The position numbers and the translations under genes were made by a program. From NCBI GenBank assembly GCA_018400615.1, contig JAGYML010000008.1, positions 1 to 34,603 of the forward strand: DNA of 34,603 nucleotides, written 5' to 3'. Each line of letters opens with the position of its first letter. Position 1 is the first letter of the stretch. The notes under the pieces are model-generated. The model was given only the letters and a program-made list of their open reading frames with translations. It ran no database searches and was not told where the DNA came from. Origin of the DNA: a bacterium (GTDB lineage: Bacteria > Bacillota_I > Bacilli_A > Izemoplasmatales > Izemoplasmataceae). Shown one piece after another: positions 1 through 6,897 of this stretch.

Positions 1-921
1 CTTCTTGTGGTATACAAAGGGTTTGAAACGGCCATTGTCTTGCTTGGAGATTACGGCGTCTTGCCGCTTAAAGGATTTATTCAAGGAGGTATGCTGCGCA
101 TAGTGTACCTTGCGCTTTTCGTCTATCTCATGCAGGCAAAAACGAAAAGCCATCTGATAAAAAGAAGTGGGATACTTACGGCTTATCTCTTCATCGTGAT
201 TGTGCTTACCTCTTTTTCTCCGTTTAAGACCCTCACCATGTACGCAGTTGATGGGGACAGTTTTCTCATCGAGGACAGGTTCAACCGCTGCAATGTCTTA
301 ATCGATACGGGCAATTATGATGATTATGACACGCTCATAGGTGCACTCAAGCGTAAAAACATACGAACCCTTGATTACGTGTTCATCTCTCACGAACACA
401 GTGATCATTACGGCGAATACCACGACGTGCATGAAAGCTTCAATGTAAAAAACACTATCAGTGAAACGAACGCGCACCTTTACGAGGGAGAACCCATTAA
501 GTGTGGCAGTTTTTCATTTTATCTCTTTCCTCTTGAATACGACCATGGAAATGTCAACAACCGATCACTCGTCCTTTATGTGGACATGGGGCACAAGACC
601 CTGCTTTTTACTGGCGACATCGAACACGCAAGAGAAAAGACGTTCATGGACGCCTATAAACACCTGCCTCCAGTTGATATATTAAAAGCGCCCCACCACG
701 GCTCAGCAACTTCAAGCAGCGAGGCATTCCTCGACTTGGTGGACGCGCATGAAGTGCTTATTCCCGCGCATCCTGACAATACATATGGCCATCCCGGAAA
801 AGACGCCATTGAACGCTTCCAAAAACGGTCCATGATTCTGCACAGAACGGACCAGGAAGGGACCATTGTTTTTAGAGAATTTATGGAAAAATGGTTCAAA
901 AAGACTGCCCTTGAACCTTAG
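1..921 (+). CDS. comEC: ComEC/Rec2 DNA-uptake channel, C-terminal part (5'-truncated by window edge)
   Basis: This is the C-terminal part of the competence channel that carries single-stranded DNA across the membrane. The frame is open to the first base, so the track's GTG at 7 is probably internal. Two hydrophobic segments come first (roughly residues 30-45 and 55-75). They are followed by a metallo-beta-lactamase-like domain with the metal-binding HxHxDH signature (SHEHSDH), a later TGDIE strand and the APHHGS motif, which is the usual ComEC C-terminal order. The downstream order comEC-holA-rpsT is typical of Gram-positive genomes and supports the call over a free-standing hydrolase. The stop (TAG) lies about 30 bases before holA. 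Whether the whole protein is intact cannot be judged because the competence domain is outside the window. Confidence 0.88.
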   Translation, partial: LLVVYKGFETAIVLLGDYGVLPLKGFIQGGMLRIVYLALFVYLMQAKTKSHLIKRSGILTAYLFIVIVLTSFSPFKTLTMYAVDGDSFLIEDRFNRCNVLIDTGNYDDYDTLIGALKRKNIRTLDYVFISHEHSDHYGEYHDVHESFNVKNTISETNAHLYEGEPIKCGSFSFYLFPLEYDHGNVNNRSLVLYVDMGHKTLLFTGDIEHAREKTFMDAYKHLPPVDILKAPHHGSATSSSEAFLDLVDAHEVLIPAHPDNTYGHPGKDAIERFQKRSMILHRTDQEGTIVFREFMEKWFKKTALEP

Positions 922-926
922 GAATA

Positions 927-935
927 TGCTATAAT
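927..935 (+). promoter_or_regulatory. Extended -10 promoter of holA
   Basis: TGCTATAAT is a TGn extended -10 box with a perfect TATAAT hexamer. It sits directly after the comEC stop and gives a leader of about 12 bases before the holA start. No good -35 is present at 17 bases, which fits an extended -10 promoter. Confidence 0.6.
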
Positions 936-953
936 GGGCTCGGGAGTGATTGC

Positions 954-1919
954 ATGGATGAGAAAGTACTGATCTTCTACGGAGAAGACACCTTCTACAT
1001 GAACAACAAGATAAGACAAACCGTAAAAAAACACGATGTCGACAACTACAACCTTACAACCTACGATATGGAAGAGACTCAGTTAAGCGATGCGATCAAC
1101 GATGCCAAGACCATTCCTTTTTTAAGCGAAAAGAAAATTGTCATCTGCAAAAACGCGAAGTTCCTCTGTCCGAAGCCACCCAAGAACATGCCTTCGCACA
1201 GTCTTGATTATCTGAAGGAATACTTGGAAAACCCAACTGATGAATCCCTGCTCATCATAAGCGCACCGTGTGCGAAACTCGATCAGAGACTCAAAATCGT
1301 GAAGACCTTGAAAGAAAAGGCCACCCTTACCGAGTGTCGCCTTAAAGGACCGCAAGACCTCAAGAACTGGGCGAGACGCCAAATCGCACAATCCGGGCTT
1401 TCAATTGACAGTGACGCACTCGATGAATTCATGAAACGTGTAAGCCACAGTACCGAATTCGCTTTCCTGGAAATGCGCAAGCTTTTGCTTTACGCTGAAG
1501 GAGAGAAAAACATCGACCGTGCCATGATCGAAATGGTCATCACAAAAAATATCGAAGACAATGTCTTCGATATCACGAAAGCGATTCTTGATAGAAACCA
1601 TGAGCATGCGCTCAGGGTTTATCAGGATCTCATCACCTACCGTGAGGACCCTCTTAAGATACTCGGCATCATCGTCTCCAAATATAGAGAAATGGCGCAT
1701 GTGAAAAAACTTCTTGAAAAAGGCTACAGTCAAGACGACGTGCAAAGACACTACAACGTCAAAAGCGGACGCGCCTATTTCATGGTTCAAAACGCCAAAT
1801 CCGTTCCCATGGATACCATCGAAGAACACCTGATTCATCTCGAGCGCCTGGATAAAGCCATCAAGACCGGAAGAATCGACAAGAAGATGGCGATTGAACT
1901 TTTCATCCTCAATACGTAA
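954..1919 (+). CDS. holA: DNA polymerase III subunit delta (HolA)
   Basis: This 321-residue protein has the length and layout of the clamp-loader delta subunit, which opens the beta sliding clamp during replisome loading. The N-terminal part resembles the degenerate AAA+ fold (LIFYGEDTFYMNNKI, then a strand ending in KKIVICKNAKFL). The C-terminal helical collar region has the family-typical stretch with DPLKILGIIVSKYREM near residues 230-250. The ATG at 954 follows a GGGAG ribosome binding site and an extended -10 promoter. It lies between comEC and the convergent rpsT, which is the conserved order in Bacillota, and a strong terminator follows. Nothing is unusual. Confidence 0.92.
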   Translation: MDEKVLIFYGEDTFYMNNKIRQTVKKHDVDNYNLTTYDMEETQLSDAINDAKTIPFLSEKKIVICKNAKFLCPKPPKNMPSHSLDYLKEYLENPTDESLLIISAPCAKLDQRLKIVKTLKEKATLTECRLKGPQDLKNWARRQIAQSGLSIDSDALDEFMKRVSHSTEFAFLEMRKLLLYAEGEKNIDRAMIEMVITKNIEDNVFDITKAILDRNHEHALRVYQDLITYREDPLKILGIIVSKYREMAHVKKLLEKGYSQDDVQRHYNVKSGRAYFMVQNAKSVPMDTIEEHLIHLERLDKAIKTGRIDKKMAIELFILNT

Positions 1920-1921
1920 AT

Positions 1922-1949
1922 AAAAAAAGTCTATTCAGTCGAATAGACT
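1922..1949 (-). terminator. Rho-independent terminator of rpsT
   Basis: A 9-bp perfect stem (AGTCTATTC / GAATAGACT, 4-base loop AGTC) has an A7 tract on its plus-strand left side. Read on the minus strand this is a stem followed by T7, so it ends transcription coming from rpsT. Confidence 0.85.
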
Positions 1950-1957
1950 CAAACTGG

Positions 1958-1983
1958 AAGCACTTCACAAGAAGTGCTTTTTT
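1958..1983 (+). terminator. Rho-independent terminator of holA
   Basis: A 9-bp perfect stem (AAGCACTTC / GAAGTGCTT, loop ACAA) is followed by a T run on the plus strand. The T run overlaps the stop codon of the convergent rpsT by two bases. Confidence 0.85.
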
Positions 1984-2242
1984 ATAGGCTGTTGACGAGT
2001 TTGGATAGACGGGATTTTTTACGTGCAATGTTGTTTTTATGGAAAAGTCCTTTAGCGAGCGCTTTGTCAAGCTTCTTGTACACAAGAGAAAGGCTTTGTT
2101 CAGCCGCTTCTTTGTCGCCTGATTCTACGTTTGCTTCAACCATTTTAACTGCTTTTTTGATTGAACCTTTGAACATGCGGTTTTTGTTACGACGTTTGTC
2201 GTCTTGTAAAACACGTTTTTTCTGTTGTTTGATATTTGCCAT
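1982..2242 (-). CDS. rpsT: 30S ribosomal protein S20
   Basis: This 86-residue, very basic protein begins MANIKQQKKRVLQDDKRRNKNR, the hallmark S20 start (Ala-Asn-Ile-Lys, then a run of Lys/Arg), and it has the normal S20 length. It binds 16S rRNA early in 30S assembly. A strong AGGTG-type ribosome binding site precedes the ATG on the minus strand. It is convergent with holA, separated by two opposed terminators, and has its own promoter. Confidence 0.96.
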   Translation of the reverse strand: MANIKQQKKRVLQDDKRRNKNRMFKGSIKKAVKMVEANVESGDKEAAEQSLSLVYKKLDKALAKGLFHKNNIARKKSRLSKLVNSL

Positions 2243-2271
2243 TATTTCACCTCCGTCTCATAAGCGTGTTT

Positions 2272-2300
2272 ATTCTACCAAATAGCAAACTAAAAAGCAA
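2272..2300 (-). promoter_or_regulatory. Sigma-A-type promoter of rpsT
   Basis: On the minus strand TTGCTT (-35), a 17-base spacer and TAGAAT (-10) lie about 30 bases upstream of the rpsT start. Confidence 0.65.
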
Positions 2301-2352
2301 TAGAGAAGTCCTGGTCTGAGCACTAATTTTTTTGAAATTCATGGTCTGGTGG

Positions 2353-2392
2353 TTCATACTTCAAAAAATGGCCTTCGGGTTAAAAGTATGAA
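2353..2392. repeat. Inverted repeat upstream of the TPR regulator gene
   Basis: Arms TTCATACTT (2353-2361) and AAGTATGAA (2384-2392) are perfect 9-bp complements with a 22-base spacer. The right arm ends six bases before the -35 box of the downstream gene. There is no T tract, so this is a possible operator rather than a terminator. Confidence 0.5.
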
Positions 2393-2397
2393 ACTCG

Positions 2398-2426
2398 TTG
2401 AGATTATAAGGTGTTTGCTTTAAAAT
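2398..2426 (+). promoter_or_regulatory. Promoter of the TPR regulator gene
   Basis: TTGAGA, a 17-base spacer and TAAAAT form a good sigma-A-type promoter, giving a leader of roughly 25 bases to the ATG at 2459. Confidence 0.6.
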
Positions 2427-2458
2427 GGGATTTAAGTATTAGAAAGGGATGTGACACC

Positions 2459-3748
2459 ATGAAACCCATGATGTATTATGAAATCGATTTTTCGTTCATG
2501 AAAGACGATGCGTTTTTGAACCGATTCATTGAATACTATGTTGAGACACAGGATTCAACCTTGAAAGACACTCTTAAAGCAATGGGGCTTCCCTATACCA
2601 CCTATGCTTATGCGAGGAAAAACGGTATCGTGAACTCTAAAAAAGTAACAGAGGCTTTCAGTGCCTACTTTGGTATGGACCTCACCATTGATGAAACCCT
2701 TTATGACGAACTGAGAACCCTCGTCTATAAAGCGATTACGGAGTCCTATTTCGTGAAAGTCCAGAACCTGAGAGTGGTTCAGGAAGATCTTAAAGCTTAT
2801 AAGAACAAGGTGAAAGACACCCCGCTTTATTTTCTTTATGCCCTCGCCTATCTTTCCGCCTTTGATCATTTCAACGCCGACCAGTTTTTTAATGAAATGG
2901 AAGAAGAAGTCCTCAATTTTCTGGAATACATGACGCCCGTGATGAGTTATGACGTCCTTTATTTTTACACATTCTCTAAAACCGAATACTTCTTTTATGC
3001 CGACAAGGATGAAGAAGCCATTGGTCTCATCGAAGAGTATGAACGTCTGGACCCTTATGTCAATGAGCGGCTTAAGACCATGGGGTATTTCGATCTCTTC
3101 ACCCTCTATGCACTTAAAAAACAGTATGCACGCTGTCTTAATTATATCGAAAAATGTGAAGCGCTCTGTTTTAAATACTATAACCCGGAACGCTTGAAAG
3201 GCATCCGCCAAAACAAGACGGCGATTCTCTTCCACCACGAAAGCTATGAAGAAGCCCTTGCGAATGCGAGAGGCGATCTTTTGTTCATCTACCGCAACGA
3301 TTTGCAGGAGAACCGCATGTTTTTCAAAATTCTCATGGTCGTCATCATTTCTTCACTCATCAAGCTTGGACGATATGAAGAGGCTGTTTTGGAAAGCGAG
3401 AAGTTCTTTGATTATGAACTTGAGGATTATTATGGGCAGGCGCTTTTGTTTAAAAAGCTAAGCTATTACAAGATGCATGACGAAGAAGGGCTTCAAGCGA
3501 CACAAGAGAGAAGAAAGGCCCTGGAAGCAAATGGCCACGAATTTCCAAAGCGTTACTACGCACTCTCGGATCTCATCGATGTCATCCACAAACGCAAGAA
3601 GCAAGCCATGAAAACCTTCGGTGAAAGACTCAAACCCTACACAAAGGAGCAGGTTTATCACTACAACCGGATTGCGGTCTTTCTAAAAGACGAATACGAA
3701 GCCTATCTCAAGGAGACCGGTCACTTTATCGAAGTGCTAGATATGTAG
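2459..3748 (+). CDS. Helical-repeat (TPR-like) protein, possible transcriptional regulator
   Basis: I do not recognise a precise family. The protein (429 residues from the ATG at 2459) is almost entirely helical, rich in Tyr, Phe, Leu, Glu and Lys, and reads like tandem TPR hairpins from about residue 100 to the end. The first ~65 residues contain a short segment (TLKDTLKAMGLPYTTYAYAR, then NSKKVTEAFSAYFGMD) that could be a diverged helix-turn-helix, the layout of Rgg/PlcR/AimR-like regulators. That reading is inference. The track starts at 2411, but the ATG at 2459 has an AAAGGGA-type site just upstream and a promoter immediately before it. It is transcribed alone, away from rpsT. No membrane segment or signal peptide is seen. 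A non-DNA-binding scaffold role remains possible. Confidence 0.6.
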   Translation: MKPMMYYEIDFSFMKDDAFLNRFIEYYVETQDSTLKDTLKAMGLPYTTYAYARKNGIVNSKKVTEAFSAYFGMDLTIDETLYDELRTLVYKAITESYFVKVQNLRVVQEDLKAYKNKVKDTPLYFLYALAYLSAFDHFNADQFFNEMEEEVLNFLEYMTPVMSYDVLYFYTFSKTEYFFYADKDEEAIGLIEEYERLDPYVNERLKTMGYFDLFTLYALKKQYARCLNYIEKCEALCFKYYNPERLKGIRQNKTAILFHHESYEEALANARGDLLFIYRNDLQENRMFFKILMVVIISSLIKLGRYEEAVLESEKFFDYELEDYYGQALLFKKLSYYKMHDEEGLQATQERRKALEANGHEFPKRYYALSDLIDVIHKRKKQAMKTFGERLKPYTKEQVYHYNRIAVFLKDEYEAYLKETGHFIEVLDM

Positions 3749-3837
3749 TTTTGAAGGGCTTTTATTCAAATACAAAAGTCCCCTTGACTGATTGATGAAT
3801 AAAAAACGCAAGGAACTGTGTGTTAAGGCATAAAATT

Positions 3838-3846
3838 TGTTATAAT
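3838..3846 (+). promoter_or_regulatory. Extended -10 promoter of the cvfB-yebC-MFS operon
   Basis: TGTTATAAT is a TGn extended -10 box with a perfect hexamer, about 19 bases before the cvfB start. No convincing -35 is visible. Confidence 0.6.
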
Positions 3847-3864
3847 GGCTACGAGGTGTTAACT

Positions 3865-4731
3865 ATGGCCGAATTGAAAATAGGCGCAAACAACCTTTTC
3901 GAGGTTGTGAAAAACGAAAAAGATCACTATATTTTAAAACATGCAGAAGCGACACTCCCCCTTCCAAAAGACGAAGCGGACACGTCCATCAATGTTGGAC
4001 AAAGAGTCGAAGCCTTTGTATATATCAACCATCAAAAAGGACTCATGGCCACCATGATTGAGCCGAAAATCGACTTGTTCAGAGCTGATTTTGTAAAAGT
4101 CGTCGAGAAGAAAGACAAACTCGGCGTTTTTGTCGATATCGGACTTAAAAAAGACATGCTGGTCTCAAGTGACGATTTGCCGCCACTTAAGAATCAGTGG
4201 CCTGAAATCGGCGATCACATGCTTTGCTATCTCAAGGTAAGCCGCAACCAGATGACCGCAAGACCCGTGGACAGATTCCGCGTACAACAGTACCTCCAGC
4301 CGGAAAGAGAACTCGAAAAAGGCGATACGCTCAAAGCCTACGTCTACAGCATCGCTGATGAAGGCCTCGTCATATTCACAGAAGAAGGCCACGAGATATT
4401 CGTCTATCACAAGAACACACGCAGTGAAAGACGCGTGGGTGAAACCGTCGAAGCCACCATCATCATGAAAAAGGATGCCATCCATTATAACGGCACCCTC
4501 ATTGCCCAAAAGGAAACCCAGATTGAAAAAGACAGTGCTGTCATTCTTGAATATTTGAAAGAAAACGGCTCAGTCGAATTGGGCGACAAATCAGACCCGG
4601 GTGCCATCTTCGAAACCTTCCACATGAGCAAGGCCGCCTTCAAAAGAGCCCTTGGTCATCTTTACAAACAAGGCATCGTCACACTTGAAAAAACACGTAC
4701 AACGCTTAAAGAGGAGCATCAGAATGGGTAG
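3865..4731 (+). CDS. cvfB: S1-like RNA-binding protein, CvfB/YitL family
   Basis: From the ATG at 3865 (AGGTG ribosome binding site) the protein is 288 residues, matching CvfB (YitL). This family has S1/OB-fold RNA-binding domains followed by a C-terminal winged helix. The S1-like segments are visible (VGQRVEAFVYINHQKGLMAT; DKLGVFVDIGLKKDMLVS; EKGDTLKAYVYSIADEGLVI). The winged helix is the last ~60 residues (VILEYLKENGSVELGDKSDP, then FKRALGHLYKQGIVTLE). In staphylococci CvfB affects virulence gene expression, but its molecular role is incompletely defined. It overlaps yebC by 8 bases, so the two are co-translated. The longer ORF start at 3820 lies upstream of the promoter box and is rejected. 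Confidence 0.85.
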   Translation: MAELKIGANNLFEVVKNEKDHYILKHAEATLPLPKDEADTSINVGQRVEAFVYINHQKGLMATMIEPKIDLFRADFVKVVEKKDKLGVFVDIGLKKDMLVSSDDLPPLKNQWPEIGDHMLCYLKVSRNQMTARPVDRFRVQQYLQPERELEKGDTLKAYVYSIADEGLVIFTEEGHEIFVYHKNTRSERRVGETVEATIIMKKDAIHYNGTLIAQKETQIEKDSAVILEYLKENGSVELGDKSDPGAIFETFHMSKAAFKRALGHLYKQGIVTLEKTRTTLKEEHQNG

Positions 4732-5437
4732 AAAATTCGAAGTCAGAAAAGCGGCCATGGCCAAGACCATGATTCAAAAAAGCAAGGTCTACTCGCGCTA
4801 CGGGCGTGAAATCTATGTCTGCGCCAAAAAAGGCGGAGGCAATATAGAAAGCAACCTTGAACTCAAACACTTGATTGAACGGGCTAAAAAAGACGAAGTC
4901 CCTACAGACATCATTGACAGAAACATCAAGAAGGCTGAAAACCAGGACGCAACCGACTTTTTCCCAGCACGCTACGAAGGCTTTGGGCCTGGAGGCTCTG
5001 CGGTCATCGTCGATACGCTTACAGACAACTTAAACAGAACCGTCAGTGAAGTGAGAAACTGCTTTACCAAGACCGACTCCAAACTCGGCGTCGACGGCTC
5101 TGTATCCCACATGTATGACCATCTATCGAAAATATTCGTCACAGGCAGTGACGAAGACACCGTCCTTGAAACCCTGCTTGAAGCGGAACTTGACGTCAAA
5201 GACATTGAAGACGATGAAGACATGATCATAATCACCGCAGATGGCTATGCCATCAACGACGTGGAACAGGCCCTTGAAAAGGAAGACATCCACATCGAAC
5301 GCTCGGAAAAAGGCTGGTATCCGCAAAATACGCTTGAACTGGAAGGCGAAGCCTTGGAACAGTTCAAGAAGTTCATGGACCTCATCAACGAAGTTGAAGA
5401 TGTCCAAGCGGTTTATCACAACGTAGACAATATTTAG
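4724..5437 (+). CDS. yebC: YebC/TACO1 family protein (YeeN/YeeI-like, probable YebC2 type)
   Basis: The protein is 237 residues and starts MGRKFEVRKAAMAKT, then SKVYSRYGREIYVCAKKGGG, the YebC/TACO1 N-terminus. Further family blocks are IERAKKDEVPTDIIDRNIKKA and YEGFGPGGSAVIVDTLTDN. YebC proteins were first called transcription factors. Later work assigns at least one subgroup (YebC2) to ribosome-associated rescue of proline-stretch stalling, and the mitochondrial homologue TACO1 to translation. The MGRK start resembles the YeeN/YeeI type, but the subgroup is inference. The ATG at 4724 has a GAGGAG-like site inside the end of cvfB and overlaps it by 8 bases. The longer track start at 4652 would lie deep inside cvfB and is rejected. 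Confidence 0.92.
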   Translation: MGRKFEVRKAAMAKTMIQKSKVYSRYGREIYVCAKKGGGNIESNLELKHLIERAKKDEVPTDIIDRNIKKAENQDATDFFPARYEGFGPGGSAVIVDTLTDNLNRTVSEVRNCFTKTDSKLGVDGSVSHMYDHLSKIFVTGSDEDTVLETLLEAELDVKDIEDDEDMIIITADGYAINDVEQALEKEDIHIERSEKGWYPQNTLELEGEALEQFKKFMDLINEVEDVQAVYHNVDNI

Positions 5438-5451
5438 AACGAAGGCTAAGC

Positions 5452-6660
5452 ATGAAAAAATCCATCATCATCCTATTGAGTTACTATCTCCTTCAGGGGA
5501 TCATCCATAATCTCGGACACCCGATTACCCCTTCCTACGTTGACGAACTGAACATAGAAAAATATATGTTCGGTTTTTTCTTTGCGGGGATGAGCTTTGG
5601 TCAGGTGCTTGGGGCACCTTTTTGGGGCCTGCTTGGTGACAAGCGGGGTAAACGGACCCTCATCGTCCTGGGGCTTGTCATCTACAGTGTAGGGCAAGTC
5701 CTTTTCGCCGTCTTCACAAACCCGGTCCTTTTGGTGTTTGCGAGAATCTTGGCTGGATTCGGTGTATCCGCGCACATCACGCTCGTGCTTTCGCATCTCA
5801 TTGCGAAGTCGCCTGACAAGGACAGGACGAAGTTCATCGCCTGGAGTGCGGCCCTTTTCGCAGTCGGTACGACCTTTGGCTATCAGATCGGTGGCATGTT
5901 AAGTGAATACATGATCAGGGAAGTCTTCTTCGTACAAGCCGCGGTCAATATCGTTTTGGCGCTTTTCATCGCCTTCACCATTGGCAACGACGTGCCTGAA
6001 GAAGAGGCGGGCCCCGTAAAAAGAAAAGCCGGCTACATTCAAAGTTTCAAAAACATAAAGAAACTAAACGGCAGTCTGCTCGTCTTTTTACTCGCACTGA
6101 CGCTTACCACCATCAGTGCCTCGACTCTGACCAAGTATTTCGATGTTTATATGATTGATCAAGGTTACACGCCAAGACAACTCGGAAACTTCATCTTTGT
6201 CACAGGGATTGCGGGCCTTCTCACGAACATCTTCATCACCCCGAAACTCGCCCGCCTCAACAAGGACAGATTCATCATGAAAATCATCCAGGTCATTTCC
6301 GCACTCATCGTCTTCTATGTATTCAGACAAAACGCGCTGATGCTTACGCTTTACACCGTATTCATCTTTTACTTCGTTCTCAAGAACATGTTTCAGCCCT
6401 TCGAACAGAGTTTCATCTCGAAAACCGCGGACAGGAAAAGCTATGGGACCATCATGGGAATCAGGCAATCGTTTTTCATGCTGGGAAACGTCATCGGACC
6501 GATCATTTCAGGCTTCATCTATGACTACAATCCCCTGCGCATGTTTGATGTCTCCGCCTTCATGTTCCTCGGGGCTTTCATTCTCATGATCGTCAGTGAG
6601 AGAATGGCGAAGAGAGAATCGAGTGGAATGGCGTTCAAAATAGAACCGGAGACAGCCTGA
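5452..6660 (+). CDS. Major facilitator superfamily transporter
   Basis: This 402-residue membrane protein has about twelve hydrophobic segments. It carries an MFS motif A between TM2 and TM3 (GLLGDKRGKRTLIVLG) and the motif-C-like glycine-rich TM5 region (ALFAVGTTFGYQIGGMLSE), which is typical of drug/H+ antiporters. The substrate cannot be read from sequence. It starts 14 bases after yebC with a short AAGG site, so it is probably the last gene of the cvfB-yebC operon. A strong terminator follows. The TGA stop confirms standard code use. Confidence 0.85.
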   Translation: MKKSIIILLSYYLLQGIIHNLGHPITPSYVDELNIEKYMFGFFFAGMSFGQVLGAPFWGLLGDKRGKRTLIVLGLVIYSVGQVLFAVFTNPVLLVFARILAGFGVSAHITLVLSHLIAKSPDKDRTKFIAWSAALFAVGTTFGYQIGGMLSEYMIREVFFVQAAVNIVLALFIAFTIGNDVPEEEAGPVKRKAGYIQSFKNIKKLNGSLLVFLLALTLTTISASTLTKYFDVYMIDQGYTPRQLGNFIFVTGIAGLLTNIFITPKLARLNKDRFIMKIIQVISALIVFYVFRQNALMLTLYTVFIFYFVLKNMFQPFEQSFISKTADRKSYGTIMGIRQSFFMLGNVIGPIISGFIYDYNPLRMFDVSAFMFLGAFILMIVSERMAKRESSGMAFKIEPETA

Positions 6661-6691
6661 TAGAAAACATACGAATATACCCATGCATTCT

Positions 6692-6724
6692 AACAAGGCC
6701 CGTTTGAGGCCTTGTTTTATTTTG
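6692..6724 (+). terminator. Terminator of the cvfB-yebC-MFS operon
   Basis: A perfect 9-bp stem (AACAAGGCC / GGCCTTGTT, 7-base loop) is followed by a T-rich tail. Confidence 0.88.
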
Positions 6725-6740
6725 GAAAAGGATAAATGCA

Positions 6741-6768
6741 TTGAATTACAAATAGAAAATGCTATACT
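6741..6768 (+). promoter_or_regulatory. Orphan promoter upstream of a very short transcript
   Basis: TTGAAT, a 16-base spacer and an extended -10 (TGCTATACT) form a good sigma-A-type promoter. It lies between two terminators and no annotated gene follows on the plus strand. Confidence 0.55.
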
Positions 6769-6774
6769 TTGAAT

Positions 6775-6830
6775 AAGGGATGGGGTATTTATTGAAATTT
6801 TCAAGCATGGCCACCCGTCTATGCTTTTTT
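6775..6830 (+). ncRNA. Candidate ~56-nt small RNA (or tiny peptide transcript)
   Basis: The predicted transcript begins about 7 bases after the orphan -10 box and ends at a terminator-like hairpin with a T7 tail (6803-6830). It contains an 18-codon ORF (6780-6836, MGYLLKFSSMATRLCFFY), but the terminator's T run falls inside that ORF just before its stop, so a terminated transcript would lack the stop codon. This favours a non-coding RNA. It is convergent with the Rgg-like gene at 6898-7830, so readthrough RNA would be antisense to that gene's 3' end. All of this is inferred from promoter and hairpin patterns. Confidence 0.35.
6803..6830 (+). terminator. Terminator-like hairpin with T7 tail
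   Basis: The arms AAGCATGG / CTATGCTT (8 pairs with one G-T wobble) enclose an 8-base loop and are followed by a T7 run. The minus side has no matching T run for the convergent regulator gene. Confidence 0.6.
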
Positions 6831-6897
6831 TATTGATTTGTTAATCTCAATGTATAGATTCAATCCATTCATACTTTTCACTGGTTTAAATGCAGGA

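Noticed and set aside
1974-2285. 103-residue plus-strand ORF over rpsT
   Set aside because: It lies entirely opposite a clear S20 gene and spans a terminator tail and the rpsT promoter region.
2555-3238. 227-residue minus-strand ORF opposite the TPR regulator
   Set aside because: Phe/Ile-rich shadow with no ribosome binding site or motif; the plus-strand frame is longer and has promoter and RBS.
3757-3780. Possible terminator after the TPR regulator gene
   Set aside because: GGG-CTTTT / AAAAG-TCCC arms pair only with a bulge and no T tract follows.
6780-6836. 18-codon peptide gene as an Rgg-type pheromone
   Set aside because: Start codon directly abuts the only SD-like sequence, and the terminator T run precedes the stop codon. 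Kept only as an alternative reading of the small transcript.
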